From Pleurostoma richardsiae (taxonomy: Eukaryota; Ascomycota; Sordariomycetes; Calosphaeriales; Pleurostomataceae): a stretch of 64,000 nt of DNA. The notes beneath the pieces were generated by a model, which made no database searches, was not told where the DNA came from, and saw nothing but the letters and a program-made list of their open reading frames with translations. Within the stretch, counting starts at the first letter, position 1. Each line of letters starts with the position of its first letter. Made by a program: the position numbers and the translations under genes. The stretch spans positions 124,001 to 188,000 of the forward strand of contig JANBVO010000001.1 of assembly GCA_030052745.1 (NCBI GenBank), written 5' to 3'. Below are positions 33,788 through 45,253 of the stretch, piece by piece.

Positions 33788-36760
33788 TTTGCCCTCGGGA
33801 GCCGATCCGGCGAAGCAGAAATGCCAGGCTTTGGGGTTACTTCGCGTGGGAGACAGGCTGTCGAGCCAGACTGTGTGTCCAAGAGGGCAACGAGGAGAAC
33901 GAGGAAGGACCTGTAGGACAGGTGCGAGCGGGGCGGTGGTGATATCGGTTTTCTGGGTTGTCGATTCAGAAGGGAGATGATATCACTGCGGAAACTTGGA
34001 GAGTGGTGAAGTTTCTGGCTTCTGCACCCCCGCGGATCGATGAGGTGATAATAGTCGCGTAGTGCGTTTAGGTGGTCGCTTGGTGGTAAACGGCGAGTAA
34101 GCTTGACGAACGGAACCGGCCCTCAGGAATGCCAAGGGTGCGTGCGATAGAAATCGGCGGGACGGTGTTATTCCCTGTGCTCCTCTCGACTCGACTCAGA
34201 AATACCTGATGCGTTGGGGAGTGTTGAAATGCCTGGCCGGCTGGGAAAGGCGACTTTTAATAAGCCTGACCTAAGAGGCCGCGGCCTGCAGCACCGAGAG
34301 ACAGCTGCGGCAAAAAAAGCTGCCCACACATCACATCTCGCTCACGCCTCCAAAGTGCAAAGCCCTCAAGGGTACTTCCGTCCTGTAATCTACTCCGTAC
34401 TTTCAGCACAGTTAGCGCAGGGCCCACCTGGGCGGACGGGCACTTAGCACCAGGCAGTAGTACTCCGTAAGTGTGCGGATTACGGATACACTCATGCACA
34501 GTACAGGATACAGGCGTCCATGTCAACAACCGGCTGCTCGCTCTGTTCATCCTACGAGACGGGGTATCCGGAAGTCTCACATAGACTGACACACGTCTAC
34601 CGTGCCTATGGAAAGAGTGCCTGACATTAAACTATGCAGCCACCGAACCGGAGCAGAAACATCTCGGCCTGGCTATCGGCCACGGCGGGCAGTCACGACA
34701 GTACATGCAAGTTTGGTATGCATGTACCACGCTTGACGTCGAAGCCATGGAAGTTGATGGACGGCCGGACTCCAGCGACCGAGATGGAGACGACAAAGAT
34801 AAAGACAGCGGCTCCATTGGCCGATGGGCTCGTGCCTTGGCCAGTTAGCTGCACCACTTCCTCGAGGTACATGCCGTCCGTATCACGTTCTTCCGCCTCC
34901 CAGGCCGCACGGCCTTGATTCCTCGAGGGCCAGAACGGTCGAATCGCCATGCTTTTGCAGGATATCAGACCTTTTCTGACAAGGTCGCCCGTCCCTCTGG
35001 CCGAGAAAGCCACCAGAGACCTCCTGGCCTGCAGGCCCATCTCTACTTCCGGACCCAGCAACCTCGACAGGCGAACGCCTGATAGTTGGCACTAGGGCTC
35101 ATTAGTGAGGGCTTCAGCCGTAGGTAGCCCGATTGGGCCTCGACAGCCCGGAGCACGGCGAAATCAAAGCGACGAGCGTGAGAGCCATAGCTAGACCAGT
35201 CACAGTTGACAGAAACAGACAACTAGGGCGATGCACGCCCGAAATGGATCGGCCACTCGCTGTCCTGCCTCTTGTTGGGGTCAGCGTTCTCGGACGCCTC
35301 CATCGAGCCTGCAGGGCTGGTGGTACAGGAACTGTTTTGCTATTCCCGTCTCTTGGGGCGCAAGAGCATAACTCTTGTCTCAAAACAATCAGGTTGACGC
35401 ATTGCTGTCGCTGTTACTCTCATAACCTGGAAGGCACCTCACATCTCCACGGAAAACTGGACCATGTCACAGCTGGAATAAGCATATATGAGGCCTCCAG
35501 GGTCCATTTCCAATGGATCTGACATCACTCTTCCGCCACGGCTTGGTTTCCCACGATCCGGTTTTGTCTGTTCAGCTGCATGTGTGCGCGAAACGGAGCG
35601 CGTAGGCTGCAGCTCGCCTTGTGGAAGCGATACCGTACTTAGCTTTGGACTCAGGCAATGAGTCTGCCCGTATCACAGCCTCTAGGAGAGACGAAAGGTG
35701 TCGCAAGCTGATAACTATAGGAACCTATTGCAGCAAGAGCGGACATCCGTGACCAACATTGTGGTCAACGGGCAGCGAGGTGCTGCAGTGTCTAGCTAGG
35801 CCCTTCTTTGCGGCCTGTCAGCTCTTTAATTGATATGATGGCGCCGCCTCTGCTGTCTTTACGGAGGCAGTGCCCAATCTCAGTCAAGCGACCGCAACCT
35901 GTAAGACGCGTCGGCCGGGAGAAGCGCTCACTATGACTAGATTATGTTATGCAATCGGTCAGGATGACGTGCAAGGACTGCGGTGCGATCTTATTCCTTG
36001 AGTGCGCCAAAGCGAGACGACTCTATCTGTAATGCAACGCTTCCCGTGGCAGTCATTTGAATGCCTGCAGCGTGCAGCGCAGGAGACAACTTGCCGATTT
36101 ATCTTGTTATCATCTACCTTATCTTGGAGACGATGGCATGCTCTCAACGTCATCCGACGGGTTACCGAATTCTGGAGGTGAATCCCCGCTCTGCGCAGAT
36201 TCAGTGCTGCGAGCATCCCACTCCCATTCCGGGTCCCTTCTTTTGGAGGTGACCTCATTTCAGCCTCTTCGGAAACATCCAACCGAACCGCCAGCTCGCA
36301 GCTTGGAATCTTCTAATAACTAACCGGGCCGCTAAGCGATGCCATCCCGGAAAGGGGGCCGTTCATACATTAACTTCCCACGGAGAGGCTTCTAGTGGAC
36401 GCAGAGAAGCCCATTGCCGGCGTCTCGAAACTTCTTTATATGCAGAGCGGTCCTGGCTCCGAAACACCCGTCCTCCCGGGTCGGTCTGTTCCGTTCGTAT
36501 GTTTGTCCACTTTCATAGGTTCGACCAGCTGCCACCTCAGGAAAAGATTCCTCGAGCCACAGAATGATCCCGGGAGAGTTTCCGGAACGTGATGGGACCC
36601 ACGCGAAAGACGGGGTATCTGCATGTGAGTCTTGGGAGAGTGAGTATCGCTTTTTGACACATGTCTCCCTGCGAGGCCACCGCTGGTGGTAACCCTGACC
36701 ACATGCAATCCTCCTCGTTCGTGTGGCATTTCGTGCTCGGGACAAGATCCAGCATGCCAC
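33788..36760. other. 3-kb region without a supported gene
   Basis: I looked on both strands and saw only short frames of random-looking composition. No repeats of note. Confidence 0.4.
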
Positions 36761-37363
36761 CTAGTCTTCCCACTCGGTCTTGACATCCTTCTCAGTGATG
36801 GGAACAAAGTCGTCCACGATCTCCCAACCGTTCACAGACTGCCCGTCGGCCTCATAGTTGAGCACCGCCTGCTGCGTTTCCAACGTCTCCTCCCTGGCTT
36901 GACATGAGACCCAATACCAATCCGGCTGCAAGAGTCCGGCCCGGACAACCTCGCTCCGCAGATCATCCAGGCTAAGTGATCGCCGAGCAAAAGGCATAGC
37001 CACATCTCTGAAGCCGTCGTCAGTGGCAGCTAGTGCCGGCAAGCCATTTGGCAGTCCCATTCCTTCTGGACGGCCTCCCAAGGCGGGGACTTCGTCCCAT
37101 TCCAAAGCCGAGGGCTCTTCTGCTTTCAAGTCGTTGGAGGCGAGGTTTAGGGTGCCAATGGCATAGTGTCGCTCGGGAGATGGAGGAGGGCTTGGGTAGG
37201 CGTCGCTGGCTAAGACGTTTGCAGTCTTAACTTGGTTGCTGTCGACGGGCGTTCGCATTGCTTTGCGTGCGCGGATGGGGAGAGTGACGGTCGCGGCTGG
37301 CGTATTGTCGGCGAGTGCTTGCGTGCCTTCGCGGGTGCGGATGGGAAGGGCCGTGTTTGCCAT
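36761..37363 (-). CDS. Uncharacterised protein, 200 residues
   Basis: One exon runs from an ATG at 37363 to a TAG at 36761. I do not recognise the family. The N-terminus repeats a short motif, LPIRTREGTQ at residues 6-15 and LPIRARKAMR at about 28-37. A Pro/Ser stretch (SPPPSPERHYAIGTLNLAS) follows, and the C-terminal half has a helical, acidic region with QPDWYWVSCQAREETLETQQ and a final VNGWEIVDDFVPITEKDVKT segment. No signal peptide or membrane span is seen, so it is probably cytoplasmic or nuclear. Composition and the clean single frame favour a real gene. Confidence 0.65.
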   Translation of the reverse strand: MANTALPIRTREGTQALADNTPAATVTLPIRARKAMRTPVDSNQVKTANVLASDAYPSPPPSPERHYAIGTLNLASNDLKAEEPSALEWDEVPALGGRPEGMGLPNGLPALAATDDGFRDVAMPFARRSLSLDDLRSEVVRAGLLQPDWYWVSCQAREETLETQQAVLNYEADGQSVNGWEIVDDFVPITEKDVKTEWED

Positions 37364-38160
37364 CTTGATCTTCGGGGGGGATTTTTATTCGAGAGGTGAG
37401 AGAAGATATCTATTCAAGCTGACGCTGAGCAGAAAGGCGATACCAGTACTATCCCAGGACTGCCCTATAATAGATAGGGAAAAGTTGCAAGGGAGATGGA
37501 GGCGTTGGTGGATTTGGGAGGCTAGAAGTCTGGGGTCTGGTGGAAGAAATAGAGAGATCTATGGGCCTATGAAGGAGCTTATAAACGGAGAAAGAGCTGT
37601 TGAAAATACCGTTGAATGTCATTAATGGGACAACTTGAGGCTTACGGGATAAAGTTCAGGGGGACCGGATATCTCCTTATTCAACGTGCAAACAATGGTG
37701 AACCCGGAGAAACCTCGAATATGACCCATTCATTACTAGAACAATGGTTTCTCAAGAGACAATAGTCAATGGATTGTCAGTCAATGAACCTGAATCGCAG
37801 GTAAGGTCGCTCTCAAAGCTGTAGGGTTTGGACTTGGCTCAGAACCGACTCTATTGAGTCGACATAGAGGACGGGAGGTAGAGCGCATACAAAACAATCT
37901 GAAATCATAGACAGTCTATGTTAAACTTTATTATCTTGATTCCGTGTACTTATCGTGTTGCATGGCTCCTGTCATAATCATCGTAGCAGTTGCCCGCTTC
38001 ATCGTGTCCATCGTGAAAGTTGATCTACTCCCCCAAACCAGCGTTTCTTTTCCAAATTATGCCCAAATCACAAAGCCATCCATCCCCCTCGCCTGCATCT
38101 CCAGACTGTGCCCCTCAGAATCTGGTAGCCACCCACATCTCGAGCCAAACAAGCTCAACA
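37364..38160. other. Intergenic region
   Basis: Includes the leader of the minus-strand gene that starts at 37363. Nothing else recognised. Confidence 0.45.
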
Positions 38161-38572
38161 TCAAACACGACTGGATTCGATCTTTGCCTTGAGGTCCCTG
38201 AGGTGCTGTGCCCTCTCCGCAGTCATCCCTTTCGGCAGCTCGGATGGAGCTCTCGGGAGCAACGGATCATGGTAGTCCCCTAAAACATTTGGTTAAGACG
38301 GAGAGCGCTACCGGTGTACAGAGTGAGCGTGACGTACTGATATCAAATCTCTTGTCCGTGAACTTCGATCTAGCCAATTCATACTCCTCTTGGAACTTCC
38401 TGGTATTCCACGCAGCAATAGCCGGATTAGACGATCGCGGATTGATTGGAATACGAGTGCTCGTCGCCAGCGGCTCGGCGCTGTTCGGTGTTGAGGCCGA
38501 AGGTTGGCTCTGGGGAGTGTGGGCTTGGAGGGGAAGGTCCGGCTGATCGGTCATGTCTGTGTCAGAGTTCAT
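38161..38572 (-). CDS. Small conserved-looking protein, 117 residues
   Basis: Exon 1 is 38572-38338 and exon 2 is 38279-38161, joined over a 58-bp intron (donor GTACGT, acceptor TTTTAG) that keeps the frame. The protein starts MNSDTDMTDQPDLPLQ, has a Pro/Ser-rich N-terminal half, then ordered segments AIAAWNTRKFQEEYELARSK and, across the splice, FDIRDYHDPLLPRAPSELPK, ending HLRDLKAKIESSRV. I do not recognise the family. The second half reads like a conserved helix-rich region. In-frame sequence extends upstream of the chosen ATG without another ATG, so an additional 5' exon is possible. Confidence 0.65.
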
Positions 38573-39212
38573 ATCCGAAGAAGAGAGGGAATATGTAGCG
38601 GCTATGTTGACTCCGGTGAATTGAATGGTGCCGTATGCTTTGCTTGTCTTTGGACCGGGGACGAGATTCCTGGATGCAGAACTCACGACCGTTGATGATG
38701 GAGGCCGGAAGCTCCCCCACACCCCGCTACGTCAAAGCTCTTTGCACCCCTGTCCCGCCTCGCCGCAGAAGCTGACCACAGTTGCGTGCTGTGCTGCCGA
38801 AGATATGCCGACCCATGTGTAAATAAGAATTGTTGCACCATCCCGGTAATGCTTGTATTTGCTCAATACCGTGATAACAATAAAACTGACATAAACGACT
38901 ATAGAAATAAACTTCCTATTCAATTGATGTCTAAGACAATAAAATGCAGTTGATGACAGTGTTGAGGACAGACGGTAGATGATATTTTCACTTCCTTATT
39001 CTCACCTCCCGAGTGCCTTGGTCTCTGGGATTATCCTGGGTTGATTTTGGAGACAGGTCTGTGCGCCAACAACCGCATCTGCTCAAATTCATAGATTGCA
39101 GTGAGGTCACATTCATATGCCCATATGTCTGTCTGCCCTCCTTCTCTCATTTCTAATTGTGCAAACATTTGTCTACACATTTATACCATCATATTACTAG
39201 ACCCCGAGGACA
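38573..39212. other. Divergent intergenic region
   Basis: AT-rich compared with its neighbours. It likely holds promoters for the two flanking genes. No gene seen. Confidence 0.45.
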
Positions 39213-40144
39213 ATGGTCGGCAAGGGCAAAGTTCCAGATGCGTGGGACGATGACTGGGAGAGCGCCGCCGACAAGACAGCGCGAGATGAGGAAGAGGCAG
39301 AGCAGCATGCGACACCTCCGCCGCCAATGACCAAGGCCCAGCGCCTTGCGAAACACGCAGAGTCGAACCGAAAGTTATGGGAATCAGCGTACGATGACAC
39401 CCCTCTTCCCTACCTATCGGCGTTGTCTGTCCCCCACTTCTGACATATTTCTCTGCGCGTAGCGAGGCCCCTCCCGAGCCGTCCTTCTTCGTCGCCAACT
39501 CCGCCTCCAGCAACGTCCCGCTCGCGGCCGGCTTCAAGCCCGCCATGAAGGTGCTGAGCCGCAAGCCCGCGCCGCAGATGATCGCGCGGCGCGACCCCGT
39601 CACCGGCATCGAGCAGCTGACCATCCAGGACGACGGGGACGACGACGACGCGGACGCGCAGAAGAGCCAGCCGACGCCGGAGGAGATCCGCCGGCGCCAG
39701 CAGCGCGAGCTGGAGGAGAAGCAGCGGCGGTACGAGGAGGCGCGGGCCAAGATCTTCGGCGAGTCGGCGAGCAGCAACAGCAGCAGCAAGGCCTCGAGGC
39801 CGTCCACGCCGGGCAGCGTCACGCCGCCTCAATCGGCAGAGGGGCGGCCGAATCACCGGGGCAAAGGCAGAGGGCGTGGTGGCGCGTTTCGGAACGATAG
39901 CCACGGCCGGACAGAGAGCCAGGGGAGGCGGCCAGGGAGCCAGCCTGCCGGCAGAGAGCTGTACGACCCCGGCTATTTGCCTAAACCGGGCTTCACGATG
40001 CAGAAGCGAGGCGGGGACAGTTCCTCGCCGGCACGGGCAAGCACGCCCAAAGATGAAGATCAGGTCATTCGAGGCCCAAGAGGACCAGATGGGAGCGGCA
40101 GAGGGGGTTTCGGATTCGCTAGGCGCGGAGCGAAAGAGGATTGA
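39213..40144 (+). CDS. SUZ-domain RNA-binding protein
   Basis: Exons 39213-39388 and 39463-40144 give 285 residues. The protein begins MVGKGKVPDAWDDDWESAAD. A SUZ-type segment is visible around residues 100-165, with KVLSRKPAPQMIARRD, an acidic stretch DDGDDDDAD and the family-typical EEKQRRYEEARAKIFGE. The C-terminus is low-complexity and RG/RGG-rich, with GKGRGRGG and a last GRGGFGFARRG. SUZ domains bind RNA; this protein may act in mRNA control, but the partner is unknown. Intron phase is 2, donor GTACGA (weak), acceptor GCGTAG. Its stop codon lies only 44 bases from the NAR1 stop on the other strand. Confidence 0.8.
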
Positions 40145-40188
40145 ATGATTCTCTACCCTAATGCCCTACTAACGAGCGATATGCTATA

Positions 40189-41922
40189 CTACCAGCCACC
40201 ACCGATCTTGCTTGCCAACTGGATAACCTTCTCGGTATCAGTGGCCTTGTCCTTTCCGACATCACTGACCACCTCACGGTAGCTCGTGTACACTAATCTA
40301 TCCAGGTCTATCCCGGTTATCGACGACCAATGCGCCAGGGTATCTCGAATGTACGAAGGAGAAACGCCGTCCACCAAATCATCCGCATGCTCACCATTCG
40401 CCACTGCCAAAGGGCCATCTTCGACGTCTGAGTCCTCCGCCGAGAAGTATGCCTCGTCGACCTGCGCCAACCACTCTTTCTGCTCATGAAGGGTTGGCTT
40501 CGTGCTCAATCCCTTCCGCTGCACGACGATGGCATCATCCACCTTGAGTTGGCCGCCTCCGTTCGTGCAACCCCCTGGGCAGGCCATAACCTCGACATAG
40601 CTGTGCTCCAGACTAGCGGGCTTCCCGGCGGGCCTCCTGGCGGCACCGAATGGCTTGCCACCAGGCATCCGCGACTGCCTCGCGGGTTTCAGTCTGCGGA
40701 CAAGATTCTGGATATTCCGGAAGCCATAATATTTGGCTGCCCTGAATAATGGCTCTCCAGCCGAAGAGACGACAGTGTACTCTGCCACGTCCGCATTCTT
40801 CCCACGGACAGTCTCGACTCTGGAGCCAGGGTTCCGGGCCACGACATCTTGTAAGATGAAGTGAAGATTGCCGCCAGAAGTTCCGGCCGCCAGTGGTAGC
40901 CGTTGCCCCCAACTTGAGCGGAAAAGGAACTTCTGGAATACGGCGTCGGGGAAAGTTAGAGATGGAGTTCCTAAGGGAGACTTGGATAGGTTGAAGAAAT
41001 CGATTCCTCGCGACTCCGCAAGCATGAGAATCTCTTTGCTCGTGATGACGCAGTCCACATCCCGCACGCCTCTGCCTGGCTTTCCGTTCCCTCCCCAGAC
41101 GGCATCCGTTAGTTCCTCTCGGCTAGCCTCCAACTTCTTGTCGAAGCAGGGCATGATTGCCAGGTGCCATATCCGGTCGGGAGGGATGCCCAGTTTCCGG
41201 CTGAGGGTCGTCTTCAGTAGTGTTCCCATGAGAGCTTGTGGCGATTTGACTCTGGAAAGGTGCGGGAGAACATATGGATGCGTCTTCTCCGCATAACATA
41301 TCCACCCGGGACATGACGAAGTAAGGATAGGCTTGGAAATCGACGAGGCCGCGTTGGATACTTCGTCTGCACCCAGAACCAGACAGGCTTCCCGGGCCGT
41401 GTTCGTGTCTACCACCCATGTGAAGCCGTTCCCCCATTTTCCGGCTGCCCTCAATCCCTCCCTTCCCCTGAAGAGCCTCTCAATCATGTATCCCGCGTGC
41501 TGTTCTGTTACCCCGGAGCCACATGCAGCTGCCAGGTTTGCGCGTGTCTGAGGCGCGACACTAGCGACAAACAGCTTGCGTGCGGGATCCTCGAGCCCTT
41601 CAACTCGGAACGTGCCATCAGCGTCCGGGCCGTGTATCTGCAGCGCAGGAGCCGAGTCGAGAACGCTCAGCACCTCATTGTGGCTTTGTAAGCTGACCAG
41701 GACCGCTTCCGCCGACGTCACGCAGCCGGAGCACGCCAGGCAGTCTGTCAGGGATATCTGGGCAGGGCCTGCATCTTGTGCGACTTGGCCGTCAAGGACG
41801 ACTTCGTGCTCGAGAGAGGAATCTTGCGCCGGGGCTGCCGGGAGCGTCTCGATGGGTTTGATGCAGGCTACGCCCGGGCTGATGAAGTCGTTGAGGTCAT
41901 CGGCGGAGAGAATCGCGCTCAT
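40189..41922 (-). CDS. NAR1: Cytosolic Fe-S cluster assembly factor NAR1
   Basis: A single exon from ATG at 41922 encodes 577 residues, typical for fungal Nar1. The iron-only-hydrogenase-like fold is clear: N-terminal cluster cysteines at 20, 61, 64 and 67 ([18 protein letters not shown]) and a second set in [24 protein letters not shown] and [15 protein letters not shown] fungal insertion, rich in Arg/Pro/Gly, lies between [16 protein letters not shown] and the last cysteine motif. Nar1 works with Cia1 in the late CIA pathway, delivering Fe-S clusters to cytosolic and nuclear proteins. An in-frame extension upstream has no ATG. The C-terminal IGGGW replaces the short aromatic-ended tail common in targets of the CIA complex. 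Confidence 0.95.
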   Translation of the reverse strand: MSAILSADDLNDFISPGVACIKPIETLPAAPAQDSSLEHEVVLDGQVAQDAGPAQISLTDCLACSGCVTSAEAVLVSLQSHNEVLSVLDSAPALQIHGPDADGTFRVEGLEDPARKLFVASVAPQTRANLAAACGSGVTEQHAGYMIERLFRGREGLRAAGKWGNGFTWVVDTNTAREACLVLGADEVSNAASSISKPILTSSCPGWICYAEKTHPYVLPHLSRVKSPQALMGTLLKTTLSRKLGIPPDRIWHLAIMPCFDKKLEASREELTDAVWGGNGKPGRGVRDVDCVITSKEILMLAESRGIDFFNLSKSPLGTPSLTFPDAVFQKFLFRSSWGQRLPLAAGTSGGNLHFILQDVVARNPGSRVETVRGKNADVAEYTVVSSAGEPLFRAAKYYGFRNIQNLVRRLKPARQSRMPGGKPFGAARRPAGKPASLEHSYVEVMACPGGCTNGGGQLKVDDAIVVQRKGLSTKPTLHEQKEWLAQVDEAYFSAEDSDVEDGPLAVANGEHADDLVDGVSPSYIRDTLAHWSSITGIDLDRLVYTSYREVVSDVGKDKATDTEKVIQLASKIGGGW

Positions 41923-42596
41923 CGCTTCGACGGGAGGTGGACTCGAGGGGATGGTGTAAGATCTTCGAATCCTAGGAGGAGCCGTCAACTGGCTCTTCGT
42001 GGGGCAGCCTGTCGGTGGCAATGTCCAGGCTGCAAGAGCTCTTTCTCGACGGGCTATAACATGGAGTTCTTGATGGTGAATCTGCCAGGACAGACAGTTC
42101 TCTGGATTGTGAAAGTGCCAGACAGAGCTATAAATGTCTCGGTTACCGAGTTTTCACGCTGTTCCGTCGCGGAGATGCAGGACGCTGCTGCTTTGAAATG
42201 CGAATTTCCTAGCGGATGGAAAATGCATGCGAGATCGGCCGGGTGGCGAGCATTTGGCGGGGCACCCCTGCTGGCACCAGAGCACCGGGTTCCTGACCAA
42301 TCAGGGGCCCCCAGTTTACTCCCCGGCCATGACGTCGGCGAATTGCACTGGCGGGCCGGGTGAGCGTCCCAATGCCTGCAGGCGCTTACGATGGACAACA
42401 GCGAGGGCGGTTCATAGCCTCATGTACGGAAATATACTGCCTTGAGAGAAGCACACACAAGATCCTTATAACATTTACAATTGAGATTCTTGTCTTTATC
42501 CCACAACTCTTGAGATCAATCATAGACATTCACGACCCTTTCCCTCCTTAGCACCTCGCTCAAGTGACAAGGACTTACCTGCCAAGCTATACAACC
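41923..42596. promoter_or_regulatory. Divergent promoter region NAR1 / membrane protein
   Basis: It holds a CCAATCA box at 42297-42303, within the near-palindrome CCTGACCAATCAGG. No gene seen. Confidence 0.4.
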
Positions 42597-43314
42597 ATGG
42601 AAGTAAGTGCAAGGCTTCTGCGACGCTGTCTATCTCCAGGAAGCTCCTAACATAACTCTCCAGGCCGTCTCCCTCTACAGTTTCAGCACCCTCGGGTGGT
42701 TGAGCATCCAGGCCATGCCCCTGATACTATGGCCGACCTTCATCAGCTCTATGCTGGTCAATGAGTACCAGCCAGCAAACTGTGCGGGCTCTTCCCAGCT
42801 GCATACCCTCAGAGTGACGGCCGACGCTGACGATCTCTCACCATAGCTGTTGAGGCGTACTTCGCGCGCTCCCTCGGCTTCACCCAGCTGGCATTAAGCC
42901 TTGTGCTTGTCTGCCTGTCTGGAGCCCTGCCCCTCACCTCCATGGTCGACAGTATGTCCCGTTTCCATCCTCGACCACCCTCTCCGTTTCCCCTTACCTC
43001 CTTCTTGGCTCACACCCTCTCCTCGGCTAGATCCGACCGACGGCATCTCCCCGTACGCAAATGCCGCAGTCCTGCTCACCACGCTGTACCACGGCACCGC
43101 CGGCTTCTACAGCTACGCTAGGTACAGCACCACCGGCCAGGCCGGGTACATGGTGGGCTGCGTCGGGAGCAGCGTGCTGGCTGCCTTCGGCCTCTGGGTC
43201 CTCATGTTCGGCAGCGGATCCCACATCAGCAGGCGCACCGGCGCGGACAAGCGGATGAGCGGGTTTCCCTTCCGCAACACCGAGGCGGCTAAACGGCGGC
43301 CGAAGGAGCTGTAA
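42597..43314 (+). CDS. Small integral membrane protein of unknown function
   Basis: Exons 42597-42602, 42664-42781, 42847-42951 and 43031-43314 give 170 residues. The first coding exon is only six bases, ATG GAA, before a GTAAGT donor. About four membrane spans are visible: LGWLSIQAMPLILWPTFISS, FTQLALSLVLVCLSGALPL, a third near YANAAVLLTTLYHGTAGFY and YMVGCVGSSVLAAFGLWVLM. The C-terminus is basic and hydrophilic (HISRRTGADKRMSGFP) and ends KRRPKEL. I do not recognise a characterised family; single-copy proteins of this kind are widespread in Pezizomycotina. All four exons join in frame and the donors and acceptors are standard, which supports the model. Confidence 0.8.
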
Positions 43315-43651
43315 GGGTCGTGCGCCTTTCTGCCTGTGCGGGAGCCCTCGCCGTGGGTTGGAACTCTGTGGCCTCGTCTGGCCAACGCACCCACGTTCCA
43401 TAGCACGGGGATCCAAGGGTGTTGCAGCCAGGAAAATGGTTCACAAGAGTAGCAGGTGGCCTCTGGGAATTGGCCGGCAACTGGGACTCTTCACAGGGCA
43501 ATTGGCTCTGTGAGATCGAACTCAAAAAGATGCCCCCTAGGACAATAGACGCTTGACCTATATGTTTGATTCCCATAACGCCGCCATCGCAGGCATGTTC
43601 TCCCTCCGTCCCTGAACGCCGTTTTGTCTAACGCAGTTGTCCCCTTTCCGA
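43315..43651. other. Convergent intergenic region
   Basis: Only likely 3' untranslated sequence of two converging genes. Confidence 0.45.
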
Positions 43652-44860
43652 CTACTCCTTCTCTGCGTCGCCGCCATTAGCAACCTCAACCACTTCCACA
43701 CTTTGCGCGGGGGCCGAGTCTTCCGCGGCAGGCTGGTCTTCCGCAGCAGGCTGGTCTTCCGCGGCAGCCTCGTCCGCGCTCGTCCCGTTGACAATGACGT
43801 CGGCCTCGCCCGCCAGCACGGCCTTCCGCCGCGTGTCCCAGTCAATCTCGCTCTGCACGACCTGGTCGAGCAAGACCTCCTTCTCCAGCCACGCCTTCCT
43901 GTAGAGCTCCTCCCACTTGCGGCACTCCCTCTTCAGCTCCTCGCCGTCCCGCTCCGCCCAGCGCACCTGCATCCTGCACAGCGCGTGCAGCCGCTCGAGC
44001 GGCATGTCCAGCTCCCTCGACGTGAAGCCCTGCTCCTCCGTCAGCGGCGTGAACAGGTCCGCCAAGCTGTCGTCCCCGTTAGAGCCGTCGTCGACCGCGT
44101 CCTCCTGCCCCGCCGCGTGCGACTGCGGCGTCTTGATGATGATCTTGAGCTTGGAGGACTTGCCGGCCGGCCCGCCCCCGGACTGCATGCTCTTCGGGAC
44201 AGGGTCGGAGGGCCTGAGGGCTTCGGTCTCGTGCACTGTTCGCATGTGCTTGGCAAGAGCGTCGGAGCGGGTGAAGGCCCTATCACACTCTGCCCAAGAG
44301 ATTAGATAACGTGCTTCCCAAGAATAGAGTCAAGGTAAAAGGAAGGCTTGGGGAGGAGGCCTACCAGGTAGATAGCAGTAGAACGGCTTCTCCCTCGTAT
44401 GGCTCCGCATGTGCGCCTTAAGCGCATAGCCGCTTGCATGCGGCATGCTCTTGCGCGGGCACCCGACCCACTCGCACGTGTACTTCTTCTGGCGACCTTC
44501 GATGTGGTCGTTGTGAATATGCTCGACGAGCTTGTCCATATTCTCGAGGTCGCCCGCCTGGCATCCGTCCCAGGCGCACACCGTCACCTGCTCCTGGAAG
44601 TCCTCCTCCTCCAGCCGCGCGTTGGCAGGCGAGCTGGGGATGTCGCCGGACGAGTCGGACGATATGTCGACGTCCTCGAGGGGGTCGTCCGGGTCGGCGT
44701 TGACGGCCGAGGCAGTCGTCGAGGCATCGTCAATCTTCTGGCGCTTGGCCGGGGGGAGTGGCAGCTCGGTGTCGTCGACGTCGTGGGCATCGTCGTCGAA
44801 GGCATCGGAGGAGGACACTGATGACAGAGGCGAGTCTGGGGGAGAGTCGTGTCGAGCCAT
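43652..44860 (-). CDS. C2H2 zinc-finger protein, Iec1-like (INO80 complex)
   Basis: Exon 1 is 44860-44365 and exon 2 is 44289-43652, giving 377 residues. Three C2H2 fingers follow an acidic, Ser-rich N-terminus: C95/C100/H114/H119 (VCAWDGCQAGDLENMDKL), C129/C134/H150/H154 (YTCEWVGCPRKSM), and a third across the splice junction (FYCYLPECDRAFTRSDALAK, then HMRTVH). The spacing and sequence of fingers 2 and 3 resemble fission yeast Iec1, a subunit of the INO80 chromatin remodeller. A charged helical region (VRWAERDGEELKRECRKWEE) and an acidic tail with a repeated QPAAED unit end the protein. Iec1 identity is an inference from finger architecture; a transcription factor role is the alternative. 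The intron is 75 bp. Confidence 0.75.
43718..43771 (-). repeat. 18-bp coding tandem repeat (QPAAED units)
   Basis: Three nearly identical 18-bp units in the last exon of the zinc-finger gene encode AAEDQPAAEDQPAAED. The length is likely to vary among strains. Confidence 0.8.
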
Positions 44861-45253
44861 TGTCGTTGTGCAGGAGGGAGATGAGGGAGGAAAGGCTGAG
44901 CCTCGAAGGTGGTCTTATTAAATCGAGTAACTTGTTGCAGCTTTGCAATGCGACCGTAATTCGTAGATGTGTTGCTGTCCGAAATGGCGATTCTGATTGG
45001 TTCGAGGACGAGATACTGGCAGCTGGCGCCAGCTGCGGGACCGACTTTGCCAGTGAGCTAGCTGTATGATCCGTACACTCCCTTTCACTGGGGAAACCTT
45101 TTGAGGCCCAAATTTTTGTTTACCCCTCTGTGACTTTGCCCCCACCAAGATCATCTCCTGCATGCAATCTCCCGTCACAGCTGTACAAACCCTCACACAG
45201 AGCTACACATAAAATTTCTCAACTCAAAGCACTGCTAGTTTGTGCATAACACT
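44861..45253. other. Divergent promoter region, Iec1-like / RNA1
   Basis: No features beyond the expected promoter space. Confidence 0.45.
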
